From positions 21,049-85,048 of the forward strand of contig WFNB01000109.1 in the NCBI GenBank assembly GCA_015488755.1: DNA of 64,000 bases. Direction: 5' to 3'. Under the pieces are notes generated by a model, which had not been told where the DNA came from, did no database searches, and saw only the letters and a list, made by a program, of their open reading frames with translations. The position numbers were made by a program, and so were the translations under genes. Shown one piece after another: positions 25,791-36,731 of the stretch. Origin of the DNA: Gammaproteobacteria bacterium (lineage in GTDB: Bacteria > Pseudomonadota > Gammaproteobacteria > GRL18). The first letter of the stretch is position 1. Each line of letters starts with the position of its first letter.

Positions 25791-28700
25791 ATGTTTCATC
25801 GCTTAATTGATTGGTCAGTGGGCAATCGCTTATTGGTACTGATTGCCCTGACTATTTTTGCTTTTGCCAGTTATCTGGTTATACCTAAACTTAATTTGGA
25901 TGCCTTTCCAGATGTAACAAATGTTCAAGTTGCCGTCAATACAGAGGCTCCAGGTCTTGCCTCGGAAGAAGTTGAACAACTAATCACCTTTCCTATTGAA
26001 TCAGTCATGTATGCCTTACCCGATGTTGAAGAGGTTCGCTCAATATCAAAAACAGGCCTATCTGGTATTACCATTGTCTTTAAAGAAGGTACGGATATTT
26101 ATTTTGCCAGACAATTGGTTTTTGAACGTTTGCAACAAGCCAAAGAAATGATCCCCGAAGGTGTTGGTACTCCAGAAATTGGCCCTAATACATCCGGTTT
26201 GGGTCAGGTCTATCAATACCTTTTAGTTGCTGAACCAGGTTCAGGTTATGATTCTATGGCCTTAAGAAGTCTTAATGATTGGGTCGTTAAATTATTATTA
26301 ATGCCTGTGGATGGTGTGACCGATGTGTTGTCTTTTGGTGGTGAAGTCAAACAGTATCAGGTCAATATTGAGCCATCAAAATTACTCTCTTATCATATTA
26401 CGATGACTGATGTGATAGAAAAAATTGAGCAAAGTAATAAAAATTCAGGTGGCTGGTATATGGATCGAGGTCAAGAGCAACTGGTGATCCGTGGTGTCGG
26501 CTGGCTTAATAGTGGTGCTAAAGGACTTAATGAAATTGCTGACATTCCTGTGCTGGAACAAGATGGGGTAGTTGTTCGAGTGGGTGATGTGGCTCAGGTT
26601 GAATTTGGTCAGGAGATCAGACAAGGTGCTGCTACTATGACTCGTCGTAGCAGTGATGGCAAGATAGAATCATTAGGTGAAGTGGTTTCGGGTATTGTAC
26701 TTAAACGTATGGGCTCCAATACGAAAGCAACCATTGATGGTATTAATGAACGAGTTGAATTAATCCAGCAAGCCTTACCTAAGGGCGTTAGCTTTGATGG
26801 TTTTTATGATCAAGCAGATTTAATTACTAAAGCGGTCAAAACGGTTGTTGATGCATTATTAATGGCCTTTGTCTTTATTATTATTATTCTGGCTTTATTT
26901 TTAGTGAATGTACGAGCGACTTTGCTCGTCCTTATTTCAATTCCTCTTTCCATTGGTATGGCATTAATGGTGATGTCATGGCTAGGACTTTCTGCTAATT
27001 TAATGTCTTTGGGTGGTCTTGCAGTGGCCATTGGTATGTTAGTTGATGGTTCAGTCGTTATGGTAGAAAATATCTTCAAACATCTAAGTCATCCTGATCG
27101 TTTGCATGATCAAGAAGTTGCAGATCATATTGCCCTAAATGATAGTGATCCCTATGATGTCAAACAGGATGATCATGGTATTGGTTTACGGATTAAAGAA
27201 GCAGGTAAAGAAGTCGCTCGACCGGTCTTTTTTGCAGCCATGATTATTTTGGTGGTTTTTTCACCTATTTTTTCTTTTGAAGGGGTCGAAGCAAAATTAT
27301 TTCAACCCATGGCTATTAGTATTATGTTGGCAATATTAGCAGCCGTTATTGTTGCCTTGCTGGTTGTCCCTGCTTTAGCAACCTATTTGTTTCGTAAAGG
27401 GGTTCGACAAAGACAAAGTTTTGCTTTAATGCCCTTAGAATATCTGTATAAAAAATCCTTAAAGTTGGCCTTAAAAAGACCTTGGGTGGTGGTACTTTTT
27501 TCTCTTGTTTTATTTGCTTCGGCAGTATCAACCATACCTAATATAGGTACTGAATTTGTGCCAGAGTTAGAAGAAGGCACTATTAATCTTAGGGCAACGC
27601 TAGCCCCTTCAGCCAGTATGGATACTTCTATTGTGGTCGCACAAAAGTTAGAACAGGAATTAATGACATTCCCAGAAGTAACGTATACCTTAAGTCGTAT
27701 AGGGCGAGCGGAAATAGGGGGTGATCCAGAGCCGGTTAATAATATTGAAATCTATATTGGTCTAAAACCTATTGATGAATGGACATCAGCCAGTAATCGT
27801 ATTGACTTGCAGCACTTAATGGAACGCAAACTGGAAATACATCCGGGTTTATTGTTTAACTTTTCACAACCCATTGCCACTCGAGTCGATGAATTGATGT
27901 CTGGCGTAAAAGCGCAACTGGCTATTAAATTGTTTGGCAAAGAGTTGAGTGTCTTGGCAGCAAAAGGCAAAGCAATTGAAGAACAAGTAAAAAAAGTGTC
28001 AGGTGCCGTTGATGTTGCTATGGAGCAAATCGAAGGTGAAGCGCAATTAGTGATACGTCCTGATCGAGAGGCATTATCACGTTTTGGCTTATCTATTTCT
28101 CAAATTATGTCTCTAATAGAAAAAGGAGTCGGTGGTGTCAGTGCTGGTCAGGTCATTCAGGGTAATGAGCGCTATGATATTTATGTTCGCTTACAAGAAC
28201 AGTACCGAAATTCCGCTCAGGCCATTCGAGATTTAACAATACAAGCAATTAATGGTGCTTGGGTTCGAGTATCGGATGTGGCTAAAGTGGGTATTGAATC
28301 TGGGCCACCACAAATTCGACGTGATGATGTGCAAAGACGGGTTGTTATTCAGGCCAATGTTCAGGGGCGTGATATGGGCAGTGTAGTGAGCGACATAAAG
28401 CAGGCTATTGAAGACAATGTTGATTTACCAGTTGGCTATAGTGTTGATATTGGTGGTCAATATGAAAATCAGCAACGTGCTCAAAATCGCCTGATGGTTG
28501 TTGTACCTATTTCTATTGCCTTGATTGCCCTATTACTTTATTTCGCCTTCAACTCGGTTGGGCAAGCTCTGTTAATTATGGTGAATGTCCCTCTAGCCTT
28601 AATTGGCGGCATCTTTGCCTTATATTTTACGGGGCAATATCTCTCTGTCCCCAGTTCGGTTGGTTTTATTACTCTCTTTGGTGTTGCCGTGCTCAATGGG

Positions 28701-28994
28701 GTGGTTATGGTAGAGAGTATTAATCAGCGTATTGAAGATGGTCAGATAATGGCTGATGCTGTTTATGATGGGGCGGTGTCTCGCTTACGTCCCGTATTGA
28801 TGACGGCTTTAACTTCAGCTTTAGGACTGGTACCGGTATTGATGTCCAATGGTGTTGGCGCAGAGATCCAAAAGCCATTAGCCAGTGTAATTGAAGGGGG
28901 ATTGATCAGTGCCACCTTTCTGACCTTATTTGTTGTACCCTGTCTATTTGTTTTCTTTTCAAACAAGAAATTTGCCTCAGGCAATGATCTGTAA
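25791..28994 (+). CDS. czcA: CzcA-like HME-RND divalent-metal efflux pump
   Basis: This 1067-aa inner-membrane pump has the RND fold of two periplasmic loops and twelve helices. The proton-relay helix reads AVAIGMLVDGSVVMVEN, which differs both from the DFG form of classical CzcA and from the CusA form of the first operon, so the metal cannot be fixed from the motif. A cytoplasmic insertion of charged and His-containing residues follows (HLSHPDRLHDQEVADHIA, GIGLRIKEAGKEVARP). It ends the czcICBA-like cluster. An inverted repeat at 29004-29045 follows. Confidence 0.9.
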   Translation: MFHRLIDWSVGNRLLVLIALTIFAFASYLVIPKLNLDAFPDVTNVQVAVNTEAPGLASEEVEQLITFPIESVMYALPDVEEVRSISKTGLSGITIVFKEGTDIYFARQLVFERLQQAKEMIPEGVGTPEIGPNTSGLGQVYQYLLVAEPGSGYDSMALRSLNDWVVKLLLMPVDGVTDVLSFGGEVKQYQVNIEPSKLLSYHITMTDVIEKIEQSNKNSGGWYMDRGQEQLVIRGVGWLNSGAKGLNEIADIPVLEQDGVVVRVGDVAQVEFGQEIRQGAATMTRRSSDGKIESLGEVVSGIVLKRMGSNTKATIDGINERVELIQQALPKGVSFDGFYDQADLITKAVKTVVDALLMAFVFIIIILALFLVNVRATLLVLISIPLSIGMALMVMSWLGLSANLMSLGGLAVAIGMLVDGSVVMVENIFKHLSHPDRLHDQEVADHIALNDSDPYDVKQDDHGIGLRIKEAGKEVARPVFFAAMIILVVFSPIFSFEGVEAKLFQPMAISIMLAILAAVIVALLVVPALATYLFRKGVRQRQSFALMPLEYLYKKSLKLALKRPWVVVLFSLVLFASAVSTIPNIGTEFVPELEEGTINLRATLAPSASMDTSIVVAQKLEQELMTFPEVTYTLSRIGRAEIGGDPEPVNNIEIYIGLKPIDEWTSASNRIDLQHLMERKLEIHPGLLFNFSQPIATRVDELMSGVKAQLAIKLFGKELSVLAAKGKAIEEQVKKVSGAVDVAMEQIEGEAQLVIRPDREALSRFGLSISQIMSLIEKGVGGVSAGQVIQGNERYDIYVRLQEQYRNSAQAIRDLTIQAINGAWVRVSDVAKVGIESGPPQIRRDDVQRRVVIQANVQGRDMGSVVSDIKQAIEDNVDLPVGYSVDIGGQYENQQRAQNRLMVVVPISIALIALLLYFAFNSVGQALLIMVNVPLALIGGIFALYFTGQYLSVPSSVGFITLFGVAVLNGVVMVESINQRIEDGQIMADAVYDGAVSRLRPVLMTALTSALGLVPVLMSNGVGAEIQKPLASVIEGGLISATFLTLFVVPCLFVFFSNKKFASGNDL

Positions 28995-29003
28995 ATGACT
29001 CAA

Positions 29004-29045
29004 AAATTCACTTTATGAGACTATTTGCTCTTATAAAGTGAATTT
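29004..29045 (+). terminator. Probable terminator hairpin after the czcA-like gene
   Basis: AAATTCACTTTAT (29004-29016) and ATAAAGTGAATTT (29033-29045) are perfect complements with a 16-nt loop. The T run after the stem is short, so termination strength is uncertain. Confidence 0.55.
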
Positions 29046-29192
29046 GAATGAAGTAATTATTCATTTAGCTTGATAATCACCTTGTGTTTACTACTCTTAG
29101 ATTAATGTTTTTTATATGACTGCCGTTATTGATGGTAGTGTTGTTTGGTCTTATTGCTATCAATGTTCAATGTATTAAGAGGGTTTTGTATA

Positions 29193-31661
29193 ATGAGTGT
29201 GCTATTTAAACCGGTCATACTTCTTCTTGGAAAGTTTGATTTTAAAATTAAATTTGGCTTAATCCTGTTTTTATTTGTTATCCCATTAATTTTCCAGAGC
29301 TTTTTAATTGGTAGTGAGAAATTTCAACAAATCAAATTTACTCAAGAACAGCAAGTAGGTCTTAAATACTCATTATTAATTCGGCCATTATTAGAGTCAC
29401 TTGCCCAACATCGTGGTATGAGTGCCATTATTCTCAGTGGGGATAATACCCTTAATAGCCAACTGGAAAGTAAATCATCTAATATTGTTAGTAGTTTAGA
29501 TAAGCTTATCAGCTTTGCTCAACAAGAAGATGATAACTCTCCTCTGAATGATATTCATGCTTCTATTTCGACTAAAGCAAAGCAACTTAAGATGAATTTT
29601 TTAGATGTGGCACGCAATAAAAACAAAAAAGAAAATTTTATTCTTCATACTCAACTAATTGAGTCCTTGATTCAGACTGACCATTATCTTGCTCAAAAAT
29701 TAAATCTACTGCAAGAGCCTAACCTTAATACCGCTATTTTAATTGATACTATTGTTCATAAACTGCCTATTTTAAATGATTCTATTGGTCAACTTAGAGG
29801 TCTTGGTGCTAGTATTGCCAAGCAAGGTAAGGCAACAAGTCAGAAAAAGCAGAAAATGTATGTATTAATGGATAGAATTCAATTTGAGTTACATTCCATG
29901 CAAGATAATTTATTGCAAGGGTTGGAGAAAAACAATTCACTTAATAATGATTTGTCCGGCTTAATTACAAATTCTTTGGCTCGTATTGATGGTTTTATGC
30001 AAATGACATCAGCTGAACTTTTAGTTGAAAAAATTACCACAGATTCGTCACAATACTTCCAAAAAGGCAGTGATGCCATTAGTGCAAATTTTGATTTATT
30101 TGATGCCATTGTACCGCAAATTCAACATCTACTAATGAACAGAATTGCAAAAAAACAAAGTGATTTTTGGTTTTCTATTATCATTAGTTGCATGAGTTTA
30201 TTTTTATTAATCTATATCTTTTCGGGGATGTATATTAGTTTGAAATTAAGTATAGACCGTGTGAAAAAAACGGCTGAATCACTTTCTTTTGGTGAGTTAA
30301 AAGATAAGATTGATGTTTTTGGCAAGGATGAAATTAGCATAATTGGTCATGCAATCAATCATTTAGCTGCTAATATGAGTAGCTCAACCAGTGATATTAT
30401 TGCCACGACAAAAAAAATGGATTCTCTTGCCAAAGACTTATATAACTCCAATGAACAAACAAAAGAAAGAGTACAAAATCAAAACCAAGAACTACAGCAG
30501 GCGACTTCTTCTATTATTACTATTTCAGAAAGTGTTCGAGCAGTGACCGAACAAACGGAACAAGCGACTCAAACAGCAAGCGAAGCAATGCATGTTGCTG
30601 AAAATGGTAAATTAGTGGTTAGTAAAACCATTGAACTGATTAATCAGCTTTCCGAAGAAATTGAAGTAGCTGAAGGGGTTATTGTTACTGTAGAAGAAGA
30701 TGGTAAGAGTATTTCAACGATTTTAGATACCATTCAAGGTATTGCTGAGCAAACAAACTTATTGGCACTTAATGCCGCTATTGAAGCAGCTCGGGCGGGT
30801 GAGCAAGGGCGTGGTTTTGCTGTTGTGGCTGATGAAGTACGGACCTTAGCACAGCGGACGCAAGAATCCACCTTGGATATTCAAGAATTAATTAACCAAT
30901 TGCAAAGTGGTACAGCAAAAGCCGTTGCTGCTATGAATGGTAGCTCAAATATGGTTAAAGAAAGTGTTGAACAGGCACAAAATGCAGGTACCTCTTTAGA
31001 GTCTATTGTTGATATCGTCTCACAAATTAATTCTATGAGTAGCAAAATATCGCAAGAAACAGGGCAGCAGACACTTGCCATTGAGGGGGTTAGTGATAAT
31101 CTATCATCGGTTTCTACTATGGCTAATAATATTGAAAAAGATGTGACCACTGCTGTTATTTCAAGTTATCAAGTATCAGCCATTGCCTCTGAAATACAAT
31201 CATTACTTGATCAATATGACATTGATGAAGAAGCCATTAAAGAGCAACAGGCGAATGAAAAATATTTATTTACTTGGGATGACTCCTTCAGTGTTGGCAT
31301 TGATGAGATTGATCGCCAACATCAACGGTTGTTTTATCTGGTTAATAAGATATTTCAGCTCTCAGAAATGGGCAAAACAGGCGATGTTTTACGCAAGCAA
31401 CTCGATGGTTTAATTAGCTATACCGTGACGCATTTTGGTTTAGAAGAATTACTATTTGATACCTATGATTATCAGGATAGTGTTGAGCATAAGGCAAAGC
31501 ATCAACGTTTGATTGCTCAGGTAAGTGACTTTAGACAAAGGGCTGAAAAAGAGGATGTGACCAAAGAATTGATGAACTTTTTATTAGATTGGTTAAAATC
31601 ACATATTAAAGGTACGGATACGCAATATGGATCATTTTTTAAAGAAAATGGTTTTAACTAA
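29193..31661 (+). CDS. Chemoreceptor with nitrate/nitrite-sensing (NIT) domain and C-terminal hemerythrin
   Basis: This ~822-aa methyl-accepting chemotaxis protein has a first membrane helix ([19 protein letters not shown]), a periplasmic four-helix NIT-type domain ([15 protein letters not shown]), a second helix ([21 protein letters not shown]), HAMP, and the signalling hairpin tip ([20 protein letters not shown]). After it comes a bacteriohemerythrin domain with the di-iron ligands in order: [29 protein letters not shown] and HIKGTD. Hemerythrin binds oxygen, so the receptor may combine nitrogen-oxide and oxygen input. Start ATG 29193 follows AAGAGGG; the in-frame TTG 29145 has no ribosome site. 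Confidence 0.9.
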   Translation: MSVLFKPVILLLGKFDFKIKFGLILFLFVIPLIFQSFLIGSEKFQQIKFTQEQQVGLKYSLLIRPLLESLAQHRGMSAIILSGDNTLNSQLESKSSNIVSSLDKLISFAQQEDDNSPLNDIHASISTKAKQLKMNFLDVARNKNKKENFILHTQLIESLIQTDHYLAQKLNLLQEPNLNTAILIDTIVHKLPILNDSIGQLRGLGASIAKQGKATSQKKQKMYVLMDRIQFELHSMQDNLLQGLEKNNSLNNDLSGLITNSLARIDGFMQMTSAELLVEKITTDSSQYFQKGSDAISANFDLFDAIVPQIQHLLMNRIAKKQSDFWFSIIISCMSLFLLIYIFSGMYISLKLSIDRVKKTAESLSFGELKDKIDVFGKDEISIIGHAINHLAANMSSSTSDIIATTKKMDSLAKDLYNSNEQTKERVQNQNQELQQATSSIITISESVRAVTEQTEQATQTASEAMHVAENGKLVVSKTIELINQLSEEIEVAEGVIVTVEEDGKSISTILDTIQGIAEQTNLLALNAAIEAARAGEQGRGFAVVADEVRTLAQRTQESTLDIQELINQLQSGTAKAVAAMNGSSNMVKESVEQAQNAGTSLESIVDIVSQINSMSSKISQETGQQTLAIEGVSDNLSSVSTMANNIEKDVTTAVISSYQVSAIASEIQSLLDQYDIDEEAIKEQQANEKYLFTWDDSFSVGIDEIDRQHQRLFYLVNKIFQLSEMGKTGDVLRKQLDGLISYTVTHFGLEELLFDTYDYQDSVEHKAKHQRLIAQVSDFRQRAEKEDVTKELMNFLLDWLKSHIKGTDTQYGSFFKENGFN

Positions 31662-31721
31662 CATTAAATTCTTCTTAGTCGATAAAAATAACTAGACTTT
31701 TTAATTAGGATGAGAACTAAA

Positions 31722-34061
31722 ATGAATATCAGTGTAAAAACCAGAATTTTATTGGTAGGGCTTATACCCTTAGCGATTGCTCTATGGTTTATGGGGCATG
31801 TTATTATTAATAATTTTAATTTAATGAGCAAGTTGAGTACCTTAGAACCCACTACACGCCTTGATATTCATATTGGTTCTTATATTCACGAAGTGCAAAA
31901 AGAACGAGGATCATCCGGTGTTTTTTTAGGCAGTCAAGGCAAACGATTTCGCAATGAGTTAAGTGCTCAAAGACGACAAACGGATCAAAAATGGCAGGAG
32001 TTAGAGACCTTTTTAAAAACCTTTGAGCGTTCTTATGGGAATCGTTTCAGCCAAAAATTAGAACAGGCTATTCAAAAAGCTCAAGCAATTAGAATGTTAC
32101 GTCAAGCTATTGATTCTATGACCATACCAGCATCTAAGGCATTAGGAGAATACACAAAACATAATGCTGATTGGTTGGATATTGTTCAAGCAACTGCTGA
32201 ATTAACAGATAATGCTACTATTTCCCAAAAACGTTCTACTTATGCAAACTTTACTAAGGGTAAAGAGAGGGTCGGTATTGAACGGGCTATTTTAAGTAAT
32301 ATTTTTGCTAAGGACATCTTGTCAGCAGAGGCACTTAAAAAAACCACGGGACTAATTGCTGAACAGGAAACCTATTTTAGTGTTTTTGCTTCTCAGGCAT
32401 CCGCAGAAGAACTGAAGTTTTATCAAGATAAGATGTCCAGTTCCATTATTTCTGAGGTGCAAAATATGCGTGATAAATTGTTGTCAAAAATTGATAATTT
32501 AGATAAAAACACTCTGATATTTAAACTTTATAGTGCGATTGGATATGGTGGTGGAGCGATTCATCAATTTAAAAATTATATTTTAAGAGGTGACCAGAAA
32601 TATTATGATCAATTTATTGATGGTTATAAGTTGATTGAGGATGTTATTAATAAAATTAATAACCTTGATAATATTACCGAAAATGAAAAGAAAAATTTAA
32701 AGACCATTCAAACCATTTTTTCTCAATACCGTACTGCATTGGATAAAGCAAAAACATTGATTGATCAAGGAAACTCAAAAGTAGAGATTGATTCTATTGT
32801 TAAAATTAGTGATTCTCCTGCTGTTAGCGCTTTGAATGAACTGGTAAAAAGTTCTTCCTTGGGAGGTTTTGGAGTCAGTCCGGAAGATTGGTTTAATACC
32901 ATTACCAAGAAAATTAATTTATTAAAAGACGTGGATGACTTTCTTTCTAATGATATGGATAAACTGGGTGATGAACTGGCAAGTAAAGCGCATAAGCAAT
33001 TTTATTTCACTTTAATTTTTGCTCTTGTTGCCACTGTGGTGGTTATTTTTATTATTTTTTATGTCACTCGTGGAATTACTAACCCATTAGGCCAAGCAAT
33101 TTGCTTTGCTCAAGCAATTGCTAACAATGATCTCAGTCAAAAGCTTATGGTTAAACAAGAGGATGAAGTGGGTGATTTAGCACAGGCATTAAATAGCATG
33201 TCGAATAATTTGGTGCAAATGGTAACACGTCTTACTGATAATTCTAATGCTCTTTCCAGTTATTCAGAGCAAATGAAAAGCAGCTCTGAACAAGTCTCTC
33301 AAGGAATGGAGCAACAATCACAAAAAACATCAGATGTTTTGGTGGTGGTAAAAACTATGGTTTCAGATGCTAGTAACGTTGCTGATATGAGTACTAAAGC
33401 TGCTCAAAATGCAGCTAAAGCAGGTGATACTGCATCAGAAGGTGGTGATGTTGTTAAGCAAGCCATTACCAGTATTGAGGAAATATCTAATATTGTTAAT
33501 AACTCAGCTGGTTCAGTGGAAGAGCTTAATAAACTGGGAGAAAATATTAGCAGTATTATCAGTGTTATTGAAGGCATTGCAGAGCAAACGAATTTATTGG
33601 CTTTAAATGCAGCCATTGAGGCGGCTCGTGCAGGAGAGCAAGGTCGTGGCTTTGCTGTGGTGGCAGATGAAGTTCGTCAACTGGCACAGCGTACTGCAGA
33701 AGCAACTCAAGAAGTGGCCTCTTCTATTAAATCCATACAAGAAAATACTCAGCAAGTTTCTAAAAAAATGAGAGAGGGTACAGACAGTGCTGCTCAAAGT
33801 GTTGAACTGGCTGGAGAGGCAAGTAATGCTCTAAATGAAATTGTTAACCAATCAAAAAATGTTGCCACAATGATTGATTCTATTGCGCAAGCATCGATCA
33901 AGCAAGCAGATGAAGTTGGGCATATCAGTGATAACATTCAAGCCATTGATGAATTAGCTTCGCAGTCAATGAATGCTATTAATCAATCAGCCTCAGTTGC
34001 TACTGAACTAGAAGGCAGTGCTAAAGAATTAAATGAGCAAATATCATTATTTAAAGTATAA
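31722..34061 (+). CDS. Chemoreceptor with nitrate/nitrite-sensing (NIT) domain
   Basis: This ~779-aa methyl-accepting chemotaxis protein has a first helix ([17 protein letters not shown]), a large periplasmic region of two NIT-like bundles ([19 protein letters not shown] marks the first), a second helix ([20 protein letters not shown]), HAMP, and the conserved tip ([20 protein letters not shown]). It is a paralogue of the receptor before it but lacks the hemerythrin and begins about 60 bases after it. ATG 31722 is preferred; an in-frame ATG at 31710 is possible. No C-terminal CheR-docking pentapeptide is seen. Confidence 0.88.
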   Translation: MNISVKTRILLVGLIPLAIALWFMGHVIINNFNLMSKLSTLEPTTRLDIHIGSYIHEVQKERGSSGVFLGSQGKRFRNELSAQRRQTDQKWQELETFLKTFERSYGNRFSQKLEQAIQKAQAIRMLRQAIDSMTIPASKALGEYTKHNADWLDIVQATAELTDNATISQKRSTYANFTKGKERVGIERAILSNIFAKDILSAEALKKTTGLIAEQETYFSVFASQASAEELKFYQDKMSSSIISEVQNMRDKLLSKIDNLDKNTLIFKLYSAIGYGGGAIHQFKNYILRGDQKYYDQFIDGYKLIEDVINKINNLDNITENEKKNLKTIQTIFSQYRTALDKAKTLIDQGNSKVEIDSIVKISDSPAVSALNELVKSSSLGGFGVSPEDWFNTITKKINLLKDVDDFLSNDMDKLGDELASKAHKQFYFTLIFALVATVVVIFIIFYVTRGITNPLGQAICFAQAIANNDLSQKLMVKQEDEVGDLAQALNSMSNNLVQMVTRLTDNSNALSSYSEQMKSSSEQVSQGMEQQSQKTSDVLVVVKTMVSDASNVADMSTKAAQNAAKAGDTASEGGDVVKQAITSIEEISNIVNNSAGSVEELNKLGENISSIISVIEGIAEQTNLLALNAAIEAARAGEQGRGFAVVADEVRQLAQRTAEATQEVASSIKSIQENTQQVSKKMREGTDSAAQSVELAGEASNALNEIVNQSKNVATMIDSIAQASIKQADEVGHISDNIQAIDELASQSMNAINQSASVATELEGSAKELNEQISLFKV

Positions 34062-34441
34062 ATCTGATTGTGCTTTTTCCCTATAGTTCCTCTCTTAATA
34101 AGGTGTTCAGTTGTATTAAAGCACAACATGAACACTCTTTCCCCTGAAATAGAAGCGTGAGTGAAAAGCTTCAAAGTCTAATGCATTTCTGTACTAAATT
34201 TTCTATTATTGACATTAAGAATGTTAGCTATTATCATGATAAGTAAGATTATTTATTATAATGCTATTCAAAAGTAGACTATTTATTGTTATTGACATCT
34301 TATTTTAGATAAATAAGGTCAATTTGTTTGTGTATTGAGAATATGCTCACGGTAACTATTTTTTCTGTCTTTAGAATAAAGGTATATAAGAAGATTCATA
34401 CGTTTTTAGATTTTTGGTATTTTATTTAAGGGGTAAATAAA
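34062..34441. other. Non-coding gap after the chemoreceptor genes
   Basis: I see no gene in this AT-rich stretch. TTGACA occurs at 34292-34297, but no well-spaced -10 follows. The end of the gap has AAGGGG at 34427-34432, which serves the small ORF that follows. Confidence 0.4.
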
Positions 34442-34501
34442 ATGATGACTCTATTTGTTTTAACCTGTGTTTTCATTGTTATTGTAACAGTGCCCGTTTA
34501 G
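34442..34501 (+). CDS. Possible 19-residue hydrophobic peptide
   Basis: The ORF reads MMTLFVLTCVFIVIVTVPV and is preceded by AAGGGG about nine bases before the ATG, a better ribosome site than many real genes here have. The peptide could span the membrane once, like small stress or type I toxin peptides. Its length and the AT-rich setting make chance possible, and no antitoxin RNA can be identified. Confidence 0.3.
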   Translation: MMTLFVLTCVFIVIVTVPV

Positions 34502-34637
34502 AGCTTGAATTGAACCTGATGCCGTGAGTTAGTTGCATGGTTTTTTACCCATGAGTTAGTGACACAATTTTTACAATAGCCTTCCTGCCATAGTTAGCTA
34601 TAACATGCGTCTAACTATCGCCCATCTTTGTTGTTCT

Positions 34638-34858
34638 TAATTAACCTGAGTTCTGGATAAGATGATCTTGAAAATAAATTCAGAGTGTTGATTTGCCTGT
34701 ATTTGTGGAAGAAGTCTCTTTGGCATGGATGCCAAAGTGAAGCCTACAAGGATGTATTTACGCCCGAAGGAAGTGCTCTTGGGGTGCGGCGAATTCTGTA
34801 ACAAATGCAGGCTAATCAATGTGTTACTTGTTCAGTTACCCAGAACTCAGGTTAATTA
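34638..34858. mobile_element. Palindromic insertion-like element with twin TCC-loop hairpins
   Basis: The terminal repeats TAATTAACCTGAGTTCTGG (34638-34656, extending to 34660) and 34836-34858 match at 22 of 23 bases. Inside, read on the minus strand, are TACA-TCCT-TGTA (34756-34745) and the longer hairpin 34737-34718 with loop TCCA and stem CTTTGGCA/TGCCAAAG. The minus-strand core 34762-34697 aligns with 39564-39627 of another element. The right end contains the stop codon of pycB. It has no coding capacity and no clear target duplication. Confidence 0.75.
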
Positions 34859-36685
34859 CTCAATCGAAATTAAAATCTCATCTGGATTAACCGAGTCACC
34901 TTTGGATGCATATACCTTTATTACTTTGCCTGCTATTGGAGCCTGAATTTCTGTTTCCATTTTCATTGCCTCTGTAATAATTATGGGCATACCTGCTTCT
35001 ACCTCATCGCCTTCTTTGACTAATACATCGACAATTACGCCGGGCATGGAAGTGCTGACATGACCAGGTTGTGAAGCCTTAGGCCGTTTGCTGCTTTTTC
35101 CTGCTTGAGAGCTTACTTGTTGAGGATTGCTTGCTACTTCAGATAAAATTTCAACCTGTAGCTCTTCAGGGACACCATCTAAGGTCATATAAAAGGGACG
35201 ATATTCCTGACTTGGGTGTCCAGTACCGGTGACTTTAATGTGGTATTGTTCACCATGTAGAGTAATCATAAATTCAGTGGGGGCATTGGGGCAAAAAGAT
35301 TCTTTTTCACCAATGGGTTCTAAGTGTTCTGGTTCTAAGGTGTTTAAAGAGCGTTGTTCTAAAAAGTCTTTACCAATATCAGGGAACATGGCGTAAATAA
35401 TAACATCTTCTTTTGATTGCGCCAAATTACCAATCTCAGACTTAAGCCGTGATAGCTCTGGTTTTAATAAATCAGCAGGGCGACACTCAATTGTCTCTTC
35501 ATTACCAATGGCTAATTGTTTAATTTTTTTATTAATTTTTCCGGGTGCTTTGCCGTATTTTCCCTGCAAATAGAGTTTGACCTCATTAGTAATGGTTTTG
35601 TAACGCTCATCGGTTAAGACATTTAATACGGCCTGAGTACCAACAATTTGTGAGGTAGGGGTGACCAGTGGTGGGTAGCCTAGATCCGCACGAACCTTAG
35701 GAATTTCATCAAGCACTTCTGCCATTCGTGCCAATTCACCTTGCTCTTTTAATTGGTTGGATAAATTAGAAATCATACCACCGGGTACCTGATTCACTTG
35801 TACTCGGGTATCCAGCCCTGTGTAGTCACTTTCAAATTGATGATATTTCTTGCGCACTTGATAAAAATAACTGCCAATTTCTTGCAAGGATACTAAGTCT
35901 AGTTTGGTATCATAATCACTATGACTAAGTGCTGCCACCATACTTTCGGTGGTCGGGTGGCTGGTGCCTTCGGCAAAGGCGGAGATAGCGGTATCAATGC
36001 CAATACAACCTGCTTCGAGTGCTTTTAACTGGCACATAGAAGCCAGACCTGCTGTGGCATGGGAATGTAGATGAACGGGAATATCTAAGGTATCGACTAA
36101 TGCTTTAACCAGTTCAGAGGTATGGTAAGGGGTCAGCAAACCTGCCATGTCTTTAATGACAATCGAGTCACAGCCCATTTGTTGCATTTGTTTGGCCATT
36201 TTAACAAATAGCTTATTATTGTGCACAGGGCTAGTGGTGTAAGAGATTGCCCCCTGAGCATGTTTATTATTTTTCTTAATGGCTTTGATGGATGATTTAA
36301 TATTACGTATATCATTCATGGCATCAAATACACGAAAGACATCAATGCCATTTTGAGCTGATAATTTAACAAATTCCTTGACTACATCATCAGAATAATG
36401 ACGATAACCTAAGAGATTTTGTCCTCTAAGAAGCATTTGTAAGGGGGTATTGGGTAAGGCTGATTTAAGCTGTGTTAAACGCTCCCAAGGATCTTCTTTA
36501 AGAAAACGAATACAACTATCAAAGGTTGCACCACCCCAAACTTCTAGTGCCCAAAAACCAATGGCATCGAGTTTTTTGCAAATAGGAAGCATGTCTTCAG
36601 TACGCATTCGGGTGGCAATGAGTGATTGATGACCATCTCTTAATACGGTTTCAGTAATTCGAATTTTACTATTTGCTTGACTCAT
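34856..36685 (-). CDS. pycB: Pyruvate carboxylase subunit B (carboxyltransferase and biotin carrier; OadA-like)
   Basis: This ~609-aa subunit transfers CO2 from biotin to pyruvate to make oxaloacetate. The N-terminal TIM-barrel carboxyltransferase domain has TETVLRDGHQSLIATRMRT, the metal ligands in VHLHSHATAG, and the catalytic Lys in IVIKDMAGLL. A conserved PYC/OADA domain and a C-terminal biotinyl domain with EAMKMETEIQAP follow. I start at ATG 36685 (MSQANSKIRITE); the longer frame to 36772 overlaps pycA. It is cotranscribed with pycA. The same polypeptide type serves as the oxaloacetate decarboxylase alpha subunit, but the biotin carboxylase partner supports pyruvate carboxylase. Its stop lies inside an inserted repeat. 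Confidence 0.88.
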   Translation of the reverse strand: MSQANSKIRITETVLRDGHQSLIATRMRTEDMLPICKKLDAIGFWALEVWGGATFDSCIRFLKEDPWERLTQLKSALPNTPLQMLLRGQNLLGYRHYSDDVVKEFVKLSAQNGIDVFRVFDAMNDIRNIKSSIKAIKKNNKHAQGAISYTTSPVHNNKLFVKMAKQMQQMGCDSIVIKDMAGLLTPYHTSELVKALVDTLDIPVHLHSHATAGLASMCQLKALEAGCIGIDTAISAFAEGTSHPTTESMVAALSHSDYDTKLDLVSLQEIGSYFYQVRKKYHQFESDYTGLDTRVQVNQVPGGMISNLSNQLKEQGELARMAEVLDEIPKVRADLGYPPLVTPTSQIVGTQAVLNVLTDERYKTITNEVKLYLQGKYGKAPGKINKKIKQLAIGNEETIECRPADLLKPELSRLKSEIGNLAQSKEDVIIYAMFPDIGKDFLEQRSLNTLEPEHLEPIGEKESFCPNAPTEFMITLHGEQYHIKVTGTGHPSQEYRPFYMTLDGVPEELQVEILSEVASNPQQVSSQAGKSSKRPKASQPGHVSTSMPGVIVDVLVKEGDEVEAGMPIIITEAMKMETEIQAPIAGKVIKVYASKGDSVNPDEILISIE

Positions 36686-36731
36686 AATTAGATACCCTAG
36701 ATTGATAGAGAGGTTAATTTTTATTAATGTC

